From NCBI RefSeq assembly GCF_008124765.1, contig NZ_VNHS01000002.1:682001-746000 (forward strand): 64,000 nt of DNA. The letters run 5' to 3'. This stretch comes from Paenibacillus methanolicus (lineage in GTDB: Bacteria; Bacillota; Bacilli; Paenibacillales; Paenibacillaceae). The notes under the pieces were generated by a model. The model was not told the origin of the DNA and did no database searches. It was given only the letters and a program-made list of their open reading frames with translations. The translations under genes were made by a program, and so were the position numbers. Position 1 is the first letter of the stretch; each line of letters starts with the position of its first letter. Positions 1 through 7,185 of this stretch are shown here, piece after piece.

Positions 1-1
1 G

Positions 2-31
2 AAAAACCTCCGGAAGTCCAGCATCCGGAGG
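2..31 (-). terminator. Rho-independent terminator (minus strand)
   Basis: A perfect 8-bp inverted repeat, CCTCCGGA and TCCGGAGG, encloses a 9-nt loop. On the minus strand it is followed by five U. It closes the minus-strand unit that contains the small hydrophobic ORF just upstream and possibly the dioxygenase gene. Confidence 0.6.
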
Positions 32-37
32 CTCGGT

Positions 38-118
38 TCACAACAAGGCGATTAGCAGCAGCACGACAAGCAGCACGTACAAAATCAAGATAAGCAAAAG
101 GAACGATTCCCGCAGCAA
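38..118 (-). CDS. Possible 26-residue hydrophobic peptide
   Basis: A short reading frame starts at TTG, 11 nt after a GAGAGGAG ribosome-binding sequence (plus-strand 130-137), and ends seven bases before a good terminator. After a charged start (MLRES) it is almost entirely Leu, Ile and Val, so it would be a single membrane helix. Tiny hydrophobic proteins of this kind, for example the YjcZ type made during sporulation, are common in spore formers, but no family signature can be claimed here. The start codon is weak and the spacing long, so it may be a non-coding tail of the dioxygenase transcript. Confidence 0.35.
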   Translation of the reverse strand: MLRESFLLLILILYVLLVVLLLIALL

Positions 119-219
119 CGCAATCGCGTCTCCTCTCGTGCGTCAAAATGGGCTTATAGTCCATCCTATGCAGAAAGGCGAACGGGCGGAAGCGGAAACG
201 CCAAGGTTTTTTTCGAAAC

Positions 220-1158
220 CTAGGATGCCGAAGCCGATGGAGCGGAGCCCTCGCCGGACTGCGGCGTGCGCGTCACGCTGCGTCGGCCGTCCACGCCGAC
301 CGGCACATCGCCGTCGATCGTTACGCGCCGCACGACGCGGTGCCGATCGCCGTAATCGTTCACCGCATAATGCTGGGTCGCCCGGTTATCCCAGATGACA
401 ACGTCGCCTTCCGCCCAACGCCAACGGACGGTATTCTCCTGCCGCGTCACGTAGCTTTGCAGGACGGCGAACAGATGAGCGGAGTCGGAGGATGGCAAGT
501 CGACGAACCGTTTCACGAAATGTCCGAGCAGCAGCGAGCGCTCGCCCGTCTCCGGATGGACGCGCACGACCGGGTGCTCCGTCTCGTACACCGTGGAGGC
601 GAACACTTCTTTATGCCGCTTGATCTCCTCCGACGTCGCTGCCGTCTTGCGCGCCGCATAGTCGTAATCGTTCGTATGAATCGCCCACAGTTTGTCGGCC
701 AGCTCCTTGAGATGAGGCGGCAAGTCGTCATAGGCCGCGGCGGCATTCGCCCAGACGGTATCGCCGCCCGCTTCCGGAATGACCACGCCGCGCAGGATCG
801 ATGCCTGCGGATAAGCGGCGACGAACGTCACGTCGGTATGCCACGAATTGGCCCTGCCGCCATGCTGCGAATCGAGCTCGAGGACATACGACGTGCCCTC
901 CTTGATCGGCACGGTCGGATGCGCAACCGGTTCTCCGAACGCTTTCGCGAACGCTTCCTGGCCGGCGTCGTCCAGATGGTTCTGTCCGCGGAAGAACAGT
1001 ACCTTGTGACGGAGCAGTTCCTGGCGGATCGCCTCTAGCTTGGCCGGTTCCAAATCCGCCGACAACCGGATCCCTCTCACCTCGGCGCCGATTTTCCCTG
1101 CTACCCGTACCACTTCGATTCCTTGGTCTGCCGCTTGGCTTTGTTCGACTATGCTCAT
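220..1158 (-). CDS. TauD/TfdA-family Fe(II)/2-oxoglutarate dioxygenase
   Basis: The product has 312 residues, normal for the family. It is a cytoplasmic non-heme iron enzyme that couples 2-oxoglutarate decarboxylation to hydroxylation of a substrate, in TauD taurine with release of sulfite. The facial triad is visible: WHTD near residues 104-107 gives His and Asp, and [10 protein letters not shown] near 262 gives the distal His, followed by an Arg-rich RHRVVRR segment that would bind the 2-oxoglutarate carboxylate. The ATG has an AGGAGG site eight bases upstream. The gene has its own sigma-A-like promoter and a leader ending in a terminator hairpin. No taurine ABC transporter is adjacent, so the substrate (taurine, alkylsulfonate, alkyl sulfate or other) is open. 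The C-terminal tail is Ser/Ala rich and probably disordered. Confidence 0.85.
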   Translation of the reverse strand: MSIVEQSQAADQGIEVVRVAGKIGAEVRGIRLSADLEPAKLEAIRQELLRHKVLFFRGQNHLDDAGQEAFAKAFGEPVAHPTVPIKEGTSYVLELDSQHGGRANSWHTDVTFVAAYPQASILRGVVIPEAGGDTVWANAAAAYDDLPPHLKELADKLWAIHTNDYDYAARKTAATSEEIKRHKEVFASTVYETEHPVVRVHPETGERSLLLGHFVKRFVDLPSSDSAHLFAVLQSYVTRQENTVRWRWAEGDVVIWDNRATQHYAVNDYGDRHRVVRRVTIDGDVPVGVDGRRSVTRTPQSGEGSAPSASAS

Positions 1159-1214
1159 CTCGTTACCTCCTCATAATGGCGCTTCCCGTTCATCCGCCCA
1201 TCGCTTCGGCAAAT

Positions 1215-1252
1215 AAAAAAGGCCGGTTCGCCGCATGATGCGGCGTCCGGCC
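1215..1252 (-). terminator. Terminator or attenuator in the dioxygenase leader
   Basis: A bipartite stem (GGCCGG/CCGGCC outside, CGCCGCA/TGCGGCG inside, 3-nt loop) is followed on the minus strand by six U. It lies between the promoter at 1323-1351 and the dioxygenase start codon. It is therefore either a conditional attenuator of that gene or the terminator of the nitroreductase transcript that also lets the downstream gene be read. No known riboswitch class was recognised in the roughly 65 nt before it. Confidence 0.6.
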
Positions 1253-1322
1253 TCCAGTCACCTGGTGGGCTGATGATTCGTAAGCAATCGATATAGCATT
1301 CAAATCCGATTGGATTAGTTAT

Positions 1323-1351
1323 ATATTATGGGCTATGGGAAAAGATGTCAA
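1323..1351 (-). promoter_or_regulatory. Sigma-A-type promoter of the dioxygenase gene
   Basis: On the minus strand TTGACA (1346-1351) and TAATAT (1323-1328) are separated by 17 bp, a near-consensus vegetative promoter. It begins about a dozen bases after the nitroreductase stop codon and would start a transcript about 160 nt before the dioxygenase ATG. Confidence 0.65.
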
Positions 1352-1361
1352 GCGCGATTTA

Positions 1362-1940
1362 TTATTCAACGCTCTCGATCCATGCTGTCTTGGACGAAGC
1401 CGGCTGTCGGCGAGGCGACGGCGCCGCCATATCCGGTTCCCCGATATAGAGCAGTCCCAGCATGCGATCGTGTTCGCGTAGACCGAACGCCTTGTTCATG
1501 AGGGGATGATAACACGGCTCGCCCGTCCGCCAGACGGCCGCCAAATCAAGCGCGTGTACCGCGAGGAGCATATTCTGCACCGCCGCGAATACGGCGCCGT
1601 ACTCCTCGATCTCGATGACGCCCGTTCGCTCCCGGGGCGCCACGGCCACCCCGATGACGAGCGGCGCGCGGAACGCTTTCTTCCGTGCCGCTTCGGCCTT
1701 CGCGAGGCTCTCTTCGCTATCCTTGTCCTGCTCGCCTTCCCGCGCGATGGCCGCATAGGCACCGCCCAGCTTGCCTCTGCCCTCGCCCGTCATGACGAAA
1801 AATTGCCAAGGCTCGGTCAACCGGTGATTCGGCGCCCATATGCCCGCTTCCAAAATTCGCTCGATCTTCTCGCGCGCGATCGGCTCTTGTTTGACCTTGC
1901 CTATCGATCTGCGGCCGTGTATCGCCTCGAACACTTCCAT
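1362..1940 (-). CDS. Nitroreductase-family FMN oxidoreductase
   Basis: The 192-residue product has the start of the nitroreductase fold, EVFEAIHGRRSIGKV, where the RRS motif contacts the FMN phosphate, then APNHRLTEPWQFFV, typical of the YdjA/small nitroreductase branch, and a C-terminal GEPD segment. These cytoplasmic homodimers reduce nitroaromatics, quinones or flavins with NAD(P)H. The ATG follows a GGAGTGAG site. The gene sits alone on the minus strand downstream of the ArsR gene, about 130 bp away. Physiological substrate cannot be told from sequence. Confidence 0.9.
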   Translation of the reverse strand: MEVFEAIHGRRSIGKVKQEPIAREKIERILEAGIWAPNHRLTEPWQFFVMTGEGRGKLGGAYAAIAREGEQDKDSEESLAKAEAARKKAFRAPLVIGVAVAPRERTGVIEIEEYGAVFAAVQNMLLAVHALDLAAVWRTGEPCYHPLMNKAFGLREHDRMLGLLYIGEPDMAAPSPRRQPASSKTAWIESVE

Positions 1941-2068
1941 TGTCGCTCACTCCAGTCTTTCTAATTAGTCGGACACGCTCATCCTATTGTACCAAACCGG
2001 AGCGTTCATTCTCAATCGATTCTCAATTAGATCGCGCCTTGGTCCGCTAACTTTCGCCGGGGTCTGCA

Positions 2069-2407
2069 TTAGGATTCGTCGCTCTCCACCAGCCGCTTAA
2101 GCGCATCCAGCTTATTGTCCCAATACCGGTCGTAGAATGCCAGCCATCGCTTCAGCTCCAGCAGCGGTTCCGGCTCCAGCCGGTAACGGCGTTCCCGTCC
2201 GACCTTGCGTTCCGTGACGAGCCCTGCCTCGGACAGAATGCGGAGGTGCTTCGAGACGGCGGTTCGGCTCATTGGAAAATGCCCCGTCAACGTCGTCACC
2301 GGGAGCTCCCGGTCGACGAGCAGCTGGAGCAGCGACCGCCGCGTCGGGTCGGCGATCGCCTGAAAGACGTCATGCTGCTGCTGCTTGTCCGGCTTAACGC
2401 TGGACAT
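2069..2407 (-). CDS. ArsR/SdpR-like winged-helix repressor
   Basis: At 112 residues this is a small dimeric DNA-binding protein. The order is FQAIADPTRRSLLQLL (the classic ArsR helix 1 signature), then a recognition segment FPMSRTAVSKHLRILSEAGL around residues 45-64, then the beta-wing KVGRERRYRLEP. No metal-binding Cys pair is present, which fits the SdpR/YczG-like branch that partners with AHSA1 proteins rather than an arsenic sensor. Its start overlaps the end of the SRPBCC gene by 14 bp, so the two are translationally coupled in one operon. Two ACCATTYGGTT sequences in the operon promoter are probable self-operators. Confidence 0.9.
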   Translation of the reverse strand: MSSVKPDKQQQHDVFQAIADPTRRSLLQLLVDRELPVTTLTGHFPMSRTAVSKHLRILSEAGLVTERKVGRERRYRLEPEPLLELKRWLAFYDRYWDNKLDALKRLVESDES

Positions 2408-2810
2408 ACTCGGCGAGTTTGCCTACGATGCCTTCCCAGCCTTGGGACATCGTGTCGCGCACCGCTTCGTGCGGTTGGCCGAATTCGGTTACTTGCTCGG
2501 CCGTCCAACCGGCGTGAATAAGCGTGAACGACGTCGCTTCGCCTTCGGCGGCAAGCTCGAACGTAAGCGTCCAGTCTTTCCCCCATGTGAACGACAACCG
2601 GTTCGGCGGATCGATGTCCGTTACTTTGCAGGGCGATTTGCCGAAGTGGCCCGCTTCCAGATGGAACTCGTGACCGACGACGGGTTCGAAATCATTCGGC
2701 ATAAACCAAGCGGAGATGCCTTCGGCGGTCGCGACGGCTTTCCATACTTTCTCGATCGGCGCTTGCAGCGTGATCGTCTTGCGAATGTCGGGCAATGTTT
2801 GGGTGCTCAT
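2394..2810 (-). CDS. SRPBCC (AHSA1/START-like) domain protein
   Basis: The 138-residue product fills the length of a single SRPBCC domain, a helix-grip fold with a deep hydrophobic cavity. It shows the family start ITLQAPIEKVWKAVATAEGISAWFMP, a central WGKDWTLTFELAAEG strand pair and the C-terminal long helix QGWEGIVGKLAEYVQ. AHSA1-like proteins next to ArsR repressors are widespread in Firmicutes and Actinobacteria, but their ligand is generally unknown. It is the first gene of the operon, behind a promoter with two probable ArsR operators. Confidence 0.88.
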   Translation of the reverse strand: MSTQTLPDIRKTITLQAPIEKVWKAVATAEGISAWFMPNDFEPVVGHEFHLEAGHFGKSPCKVTDIDPPNRLSFTWGKDWTLTFELAAEGEATSFTLIHAGWTAEQVTEFGQPHEAVRDTMSQGWEGIVGKLAEYVQR

Positions 2811-2881
2811 TTTTCAATCGCTCCATTTCTTATTGTTCATGTGATTCGAATGATCGAACGGACTTGGGCTTCAAAAGCGAA

Positions 2882-2935
2882 ACCATTTGGTTTCATTTTA
2901 TGCTTATAATAGGATACCATTCGGTTGCGTGTCAA
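2882..2935 (-). promoter_or_regulatory. Promoter with paired ArsR-type operators
   Basis: On the minus strand TTGACA (2930-2935) and TATTAT (2906-2911) form a promoter with an 18-bp spacer. The sequence ACCATTCGGTT lies inside the spacer (2916-2926) and ACCATTTGGTT lies just downstream, over the likely start site (2882-2892). The latter, with its flanking A, reads AACCA-TT-TGGTT, an inverted repeat. Placement is ideal for repression by the ArsR protein encoded in the same operon. Confidence 0.6.
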
Positions 2936-3093
2936 GGGCATTTCCCGTCTTGGTCGGCATTCCCATAAATAAGGAAGCGCGACGCCGGAAACATTGAGCT
3001 GTGAAGTGCTATGATGGTGAACACATAGAGACTCATCGCAGCGCGGATTAACGCTTCGCGGACTACCGTTCTAGGAAGAAGGAGACGATTACG

Positions 3094-3402
3094 ATGAGAC
3101 AGCGATTGGAAGAATTCAAGGCCCGGCTGATCGAAGAAGGACGGCTGGCCGGACACGAAGACGTGCTGCTCGCGTTCGACCATCTGCTCGACGAAGTCGA
3201 TACGCACGAGCAGGAACATCTCGTTAACAACGCCAAATACGGCATTGCCGGGTACAAGGTGGACCGCGGCGCCGAAGACACGTTCCGGGAGGAGATGTCC
3301 TGGATGCGGCAAGCCGCGTACCGCGTCATCGAGCGCACCGTCGCCGATCTGATCAACAAAGGGAACAAGCATTGGGAGAACTTTTACGATAAAGTCGATT
3401 AG
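3094..3402 (+). CDS. Hypothetical small soluble protein
   Basis: A 102-residue protein rich in Glu, Lys and Arg and predicted to be nearly all helical; no signal peptide or membrane segment is present. The ATG has a clear GAAGGAG site nine bases upstream, and the gene ends just before a strong terminator. I do not recognise the family. The Glu/His-rich stretch DEVDTHEQEHLVNNAK could bind a metal but that is only a composition remark. It is divergent from the SRPBCC/ArsR operon. Confidence 0.65.
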   Translation: MRQRLEEFKARLIEEGRLAGHEDVLLAFDHLLDEVDTHEQEHLVNNAKYGIAGYKVDRGAEDTFREEMSWMRQAAYRVIERTVADLINKGNKHWENFYDKVD

Positions 3403-3432
3403 CTTTAAGCGCGTCCCGGTTCCATGCGCGCG

Positions 3433-3464
3433 AAAGACCGCAGCTTGCGAGGGCCGCGGTCTTT
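3433..3464. terminator. Bidirectional terminator
   Basis: A perfect 9-bp stem, AAAGACCGC and GCGGTCTTT with a 14-nt loop, is followed by T on the plus strand and abuts the stop codon of the convergent minus-strand gene. It serves the plus-strand hypothetical gene and probably the minus-strand operon too. Confidence 0.7.
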
Positions 3465-3965
3465 TCATTTCTGCATCGGAACGTCGAAGTACATGATCAG
3501 AAACACGACGCAAACCGCGCATGCCGCGAGCGCCCATCCCTTCCTCCGGTCATGCAGCAGCATAACCGCGAACATGACGAAATAGAAGGCGACGGACCAC
3601 CATAACGACCACCCATGTTCGTATGAAATATACCCCGTTAGCAGCCAAATCCCCTCTAACGCGCTATAACCGGCCACCCAGGCGAAATAAAAAACCAGCT
3701 GACGAACGCGCCGAAAGGGAAAAAAACGCAGGTATAGCAACGTCGTCGCCGGAAGCAGCACGAACGTATTCGTCATGTCCGCAGGCTTATGGGCAAGCAG
3801 AAAATCAGGGTGAAATTTCCAAGTCAAATAATCATGGCAGATAAAGTTGTAGAACACGTTCCAAAACGACACCAGCAGAATCGTATCGTAGTAATCCCGC
3901 CATTTGCGCCAAGTACCGGTTAACAAAACGGCCAGCGCAAACAGTACGTTCATGACCAGAATCAT
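3465..3965 (-). CDS. CBO0543-like integral membrane protein
   Basis: The 166-residue product has about five hydrophobic helices and a conserved-looking aromatic block, FYNFICHDYLTWKFHPDFLL, that I associate with the CBO0543 family of uncharacterised Firmicutes membrane proteins. No catalytic motif is evident. It begins 10 bp after the metallo-hydrolase gene on the same strand, so the two are probably cotranscribed. Function unknown. Confidence 0.7.
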   Translation of the reverse strand: MILVMNVLFALAVLLTGTWRKWRDYYDTILLVSFWNVFYNFICHDYLTWKFHPDFLLAHKPADMTNTFVLLPATTLLYLRFFPFRRVRQLVFYFAWVAGYSALEGIWLLTGYISYEHGWSLWWSVAFYFVMFAVMLLHDRRKGWALAACAVCVVFLIMYFDVPMQK

Positions 3966-3975
3966 ATCGGCCGCC

Positions 3976-4830
3976 TTAAACTTCTATATACTTGCCATAT
4001 TCGGGCTTGGCCATTTTATCGAAATCGTCCGCAAGCCTCTTCAGGCCTGCAGCAAGTTCTTCTCCGCCGGCGGGTCGGCCATGTCCCGTTATGGCGAGTT
4101 GAGGCCGCAGCGCCGCCAAGCGCTCTACGGAAGCTTTGGCCTGCGTCCAATCGGGGGTGAAATAACGCGGCGGTCCGCTAATTTCGAACTGCTGGGTTAC
4201 CACCTTGTACAAATACTCCTGCCGAACGGCGACGAACGCGTCGCCCGCGATCAGCGCCCGGTCCTTCTCTCGAAAGAAGGATACATGCCCCTCGGTGTGT
4301 CCGGGTGTCGCAATCCAGCGGAAGTCCGGCAGGAACGGTACCGTCCCGTCTTCAGGCAGTGGCTGCACATGATGACCGAGATCGATAGGCTCGTTCGGGA
4401 AAAAGCCGGACAGCTTCGCCACCATGCCGCCTTCCACGCTCGGATCCGGCTCGGGATAAGACTTGCGGCCCGTAAGATAAGGAAGCTCCAGCTCATGCGC
4501 ATAGACCGGAACCCGCCAATGTTCGATAAGCTCGATGATTGCGCCCACATGATCGAAATGACCGTGCGTCAGCAAGATCGCGCTTGGCCGCGTATTGGCG
4601 CCGAACCGTTCCTCCGCCGCTTCGATGATCGCATCCGCTGACCGGGGCATGCCAGCGTCGACCAACACGTAGCCGTCGCGGCCCGGTTGTCCGACGAACG
4701 CGATATTCACGATCTGCACCGCATGGCAGTATAGATCCGCCGAGACTTCGACGCCTACCCCGCTTCGAACCGACGTTGCCGGAATATAACCGTAATCCTC
4801 TCCGTACGTCATCTCCTGATCTTCGCTCAT
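3976..4830 (-). CDS. MBL-fold metallo-hydrolase
   Basis: A 284-residue metallo-beta-lactamase-fold protein. The metal-binding motif THGHFDH is at about residues 88-94, the third His lies in TPGHTEGHV near 195, a bridging Asp in AGDAF near 215, and the last His in ITGHGRP near 255, so both metal sites look complete. The arrangement resembles general MBL hydrolases (glyoxalase II or lactonase-like) rather than true beta-lactamases. It is cytoplasmic, with no signal peptide, and first in a two-gene operon with the membrane protein downstream. Substrate unknown. Confidence 0.88.
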   Translation of the reverse strand: MSEDQEMTYGEDYGYIPATSVRSGVGVEVSADLYCHAVQIVNIAFVGQPGRDGYVLVDAGMPRSADAIIEAAEERFGANTRPSAILLTHGHFDHVGAIIELIEHWRVPVYAHELELPYLTGRKSYPEPDPSVEGGMVAKLSGFFPNEPIDLGHHVQPLPEDGTVPFLPDFRWIATPGHTEGHVSFFREKDRALIAGDAFVAVRQEYLYKVVTQQFEISGPPRYFTPDWTQAKASVERLAALRPQLAITGHGRPAGGEELAAGLKRLADDFDKMAKPEYGKYIEV

Positions 4831-4958
4831 GGCTGCTCCTCGTCTCCTTCTGGCTCGTTATGCACATGCTGCTGTTAATGTTCCACTTTTTGGCCGGGCT
4901 ATGTATTCGCTTCATGAATATGCGCAATCAGTAGCGCCTACCCGCGCTCGATAACGTC

Positions 4959-4985
4959 AAAAGACTGCCTCGAAAGGCAGCCTTC
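4959..4985 (-). terminator. Terminator of the YcxB-like gene
   Basis: The stem CTGCCT/AGGCAG with a CGAA tetraloop is followed on the minus strand by a U-rich run (UCUUUU). It lies about 45 bp beyond the YcxB-like stop codon. Confidence 0.7.
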
Positions 4986-5030
4986 AGAATCTTGTCGAAA
5001 TTTCCCGGGCAATAAACGGATGCCGCAGCG

Positions 5031-5558
5031 TTATCCGGCAAGCTTCAATCTTGCCGGATCCATCGCGTCTCTAAGCAGGGAACGGAGCGCTGCAACCTGT
5101 TCCCCGTCCAACGCGGATTTTGGTACGATCACGGTTCGTGACGGTCCCATATATACGATCATAAAATCACGGTTCTCCGCCACTTTGAACACATCTTCCC
5201 ATGACAGCATGCCGGTCCCCGAAGATTGTTCATACGCGATGCCTTCTACGGAAAACGCATAGCGCATTTCTTGCCGCAGCAGCCGATCCGAATCGAAGAC
5301 ACGCTTGCTTCGCAGCCACAAGCTGCCGTATGTCAGGCCATAGATAACGACGCTCAGCGCCACGGCACTCCCCGCAATAAGCGGAAGCGAGTCGGCCAGC
5401 GCGATATCCCGCATTAAATAAAGCACTACGCCGATATAACACGCGAAGTACGGCAGCAGCGAAGCCAGACGGCTCCGTATGCTGTGCCACAGGTTCAACC
5501 GAAAGTAATCGCGGTACGTTAATACGACGGAAACTCGAATTACTTGCATCTCTTGCAT
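5031..5558 (-). CDS. YcxB-like membrane protein
   Basis: The 175-residue product opens with VVLTYRDYFRLNLWH, has two closely spaced membrane helices at about residues 36-52 and 57-78, and ends with a soluble beta-rich domain (GIAYEQSSGTGMLSWEDVFKV...). This is the YcxB-like layout, a widespread Firmicutes family of unknown role. An AAGGAG site lies 11 nt upstream of the chosen ATG; a second Met four codons in is possible. The gene is monocistronic with its own terminator. Confidence 0.72.
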   Translation of the reverse strand: MQEMQVIRVSVVLTYRDYFRLNLWHSIRSRLASLLPYFACYIGVVLYLMRDIALADSLPLIAGSAVALSVVIYGLTYGSLWLRSKRVFDSDRLLRQEMRYAFSVEGIAYEQSSGTGMLSWEDVFKVAENRDFMIVYMGPSRTVIVPKSALDGEQVAALRSLLRDAMDPARLKLAG

Positions 5559-5674
5559 GAGTAAGGTCGCTCCTTCATTTTGTATACGTTACAAGTTTCG
5601 GCACATCCGGAGCGTTTCCTCTTTCCTCAATATTTTAACGCCGCCATCCTTTCTCTAGCGCGTAAGTAGAAATA

Positions 5675-5839
5675 TCACGGCGTTCCATCCTTCGGCCGTG
5701 CGAATTCGCGCAGCATATAACCTGCGATATCGCCGGGCAACAGCACTTCCTCCGAAACGATCGTCTCCAAATAATCGAGCCATAAGCCGGGAGGCAGATC
5801 TTTGAGGACATCCCCCTGCGCATGACTCCTTGGAGTCAT
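5675..5839 (-). CDS. Possible 54-residue acidic protein
   Basis: A reading frame of 54 codons begins at an ATG embedded in the interrupted palindrome ATGACTCC-TT-GGAGTCAT. Its composition is protein-like: DVLKDLPPGLWLDYLETIVS followed by EEVLLPGDIAGYMLREFARP, amphipathic and acidic, unlike the Arg/Cys-rich overlapping frame on the same strand. No convincing ribosome-binding site precedes the ATG, so the true start may differ or the gene may be weakly expressed. No family recognised. Confidence 0.4.
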   Translation of the reverse strand: MTPRSHAQGDVLKDLPPGLWLDYLETIVSEEVLLPGDIAGYMLREFARPKDGTP

Positions 5840-5960
5840 TTTGGCTGCCTATCATCCCGAGAGATGAGCGGAGAGGCGGATGGACGACTGTATTCGCCGC
5901 CAACGGCAGCAGGAGAGAGACATAGACTGAGTACAATATCACTCTGAAGGAGGCACGCGG

Positions 5961-6131
5961 ATGATCAAGTCCCGCATCAGCACCCACCGGTTTCGCGTCG
6001 GCAAAAATTCGTACGTGGTCATCAACATTCATCAGACGACCGCGGCACGCACCGAAATCGGCAACGCGCTCGCGAGCAACGCGGTCAACGTGCAAATCAT
6101 GAAACAAGCCAAAGGGCGCCGAGCCAAGTAA
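5961..6131 (+). CDS. Hypothetical small basic protein (56 aa)
   Basis: A short gene with a strong GAAGGAGG site eight bases before its ATG. The product is basic (about ten Arg/Lys), with a central VVINIHQTTAARTEIGNALA segment and a KQAKGRRAK tail. It precedes another small gene by 46 bp on the same strand and the two probably form a unit. The basic, small character suggests a spore or nucleic-acid-associated protein, but I recognise no family. Confidence 0.6.
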   Translation: MIKSRISTHRFRVGKNSYVVINIHQTTAARTEIGNALASNAVNVQIMKQAKGRRAK

Positions 6132-6177
6132 CCCTTCCCATCGGCGGCCATTACCAAGGGTAGGAGGTGATCTACGC

Positions 6178-6360
6178 ATGGGCAAGAAACACGGCAAACA
6201 CCACGGTAAGAAAATCGTGAAAAAGAGTAACCGCATCGACGTGGAAACGAGCAAAACGAGCTTCCATGCCAAACAAACCGCGACCGCGTTCGTCGGCCAA
6301 GGCGGCAACTCCTTCGCGATCAATGCTAACGAGCTCGGCGTCATCCGCGTCCGTCCATAA
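6178..6360 (+). CDS. Hypothetical small protein with Lys/His-rich N terminus (60 aa)
   Basis: A 60-residue product with a very strong GGAGGTGAT site. The first 15 residues are Gly, Lys and His only apart from Met and Ile; the rest (KQTATAFVGQGGNSFAINAN) looks beta-rich. The gene is downstream of the 56-residue gene and ahead of a terminator. Such Lys/His-rich small proteins are frequent in spore coats or as metal or polyphosphate binders, but no assignment is justified. Confidence 0.65.
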   Translation: MGKKHGKHHGKKIVKKSNRIDVETSKTSFHAKQTATAFVGQGGNSFAINANELGVIRVRP

Positions 6361-6385
6361 CGATCCTTAAATGCGCCGCAAGCGC

Positions 6386-6416
6386 GAAGAGCCTCTGCTT
6401 TCGGCGGGGGTTCTTC
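6386..6416 (+). terminator. Probable terminator after the small-protein pair
   Basis: A stem formed by GAAGAGCCTC and GGGGGTTCTTC (with G-U pairs) is followed by TTGT. The U-run is weak, so efficiency is uncertain. Confidence 0.5.
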
Positions 6417-6765
6417 TTGTTGGCCGAACGATCCTCCCTCTATAGCCCTCTTGAGTCATATCCGAGCGATGGCGCGATGCGTTAAGATTTGGGCGCCTCG
6501 CTGCTGTTTGACCGGCTCGTGCTGCGGCAAATCCCGGCGGTGAAGGCTTGAATGAACTGAACGGGCATTAAGGATAGAGCCTTGCAGATTGGCGAAGCCG
6601 ACCTGCAAGCCTTTTTGCCATGTGCCGCGGATGACTCCTCCGAGCCAGGCCGCGCTTCGATTCGCATGCCAGCGGTTTCCTCATCAGACGCGCGAATTTC
6701 ACCGATTATTATTTTGCGCCCGGGAAACATTATTGGCAGACGACAACGCTTAGGAGGCGCACGGA
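6417..6765. other. Intergenic region without a convincing gene
   Basis: About 350 bp between the small-protein pair and the DMT-like gene. It holds a strong plus-strand terminator (6581-6616) whose own upstream gene is not apparent. Short frames in all directions lack ribosome-binding sites. A 20-codon frame just before the terminator (LGASLLFDRLVLRQIPAVKA) could be the tail of a decayed gene. Confidence 0.4.
6581..6616 (+). terminator. Strong plus-strand terminator without an obvious gene
   Basis: A 13-bp stem (CTTGCAGATTGGC with GCCGACCTGCAAG, one mismatch, GAA loop) is followed by CC and five T. It is too good to be chance, which implies transcription of the 150 bp before it from an unidentified promoter or leftover of a deleted gene. 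Confidence 0.65.
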
Positions 6766-7113
6766 ATGACGATGGCGTACGGCATTGCCCTGCTGTTCGG
6801 CGGGCTTCTGGTTGTGAATGGGCTCTTCGCCTATCAAAGCAAACATGTCGATCCGGCCTTCTGGCCGACGGTCTGGTTCCAGTTCAAGTGGGTGCCGCTC
6901 ATGTTCGCCGCCAATGTCATGATCGGTTTCGGCATCAAATTCTGCTACAAAACGACGGATAATCTGACGTTCTCCCTCTCGCTCGCCAAAGGGATCGAAA
7001 TCGCGATCTGCGTGCTGCTCGGCTGGGTGTTCCTGCACGAGGTGCCGAGCTGGAAGACATACGCGGGCATGGCCGCCGTGGTGGGCGGGTTCGTGCTCAT
7101 GAAGTGGGGGTGA
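6766..7113 (+). CDS. DMT/SMR-like four-helix transporter
   Basis: At 115 residues with four predicted membrane helices (about 4-24, 36-58, 66-90, 97-113) it has the size of small multidrug resistance or half-EamA proteins, which work as antiparallel dimers. The last helix with GMAAVVGGFVLM resembles the DMT C-terminal helix. The essential Glu of EmrE in helix 1 is not present, so it may be a non-drug member of the superfamily. The start has an AGGAGG site at good spacing. It is convergent with the oligopeptide transporter operon. Confidence 0.75.
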   Translation: MTMAYGIALLFGGLLVVNGLFAYQSKHVDPAFWPTVWFQFKWVPLMFAANVMIGFGIKFCYKTTDNLTFSLSLAKGIEIAICVLLGWVFLHEVPSWKTYAGMAAVVGGFVLMKWG

Positions 7114-7135
7114 ACCTTCGCCTGCCGCGAACGCC

Positions 7136-7160
7136 AAAAAGACCGCATCGCTGCGGTCTT
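7136..7160 (-). terminator. Terminator of the oligopeptide transporter operon
   Basis: A perfect GACCGCA/TGCGGTC stem with a 4-nt loop is followed on the minus strand by UUUUU. It lies 25 bp after the last permease stop and probably also stops the convergent plus-strand transporter transcript. Confidence 0.75.
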
Positions 7161-7185
7161 ATGCTAATTCTAATACTTATGACGT

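Noticed and set aside
1253-1316. Known riboswitch in the dioxygenase leader
   Set aside because: Checked by eye for SAM, T-box, preQ1, fluoride and guanidine cores; none fits.
5635-5823. 62-codon minus-strand frame MRRGMSSKICLP...
   Set aside because: Arg/Cys-rich and overlapped by a more protein-like frame on the same strand; the AAGGAG is only two bases from the ATG.
6482-6730. 82-codon minus-strand frame
   Set aside because: No ribosome-binding site, and a strong plus-strand terminator lies inside it.
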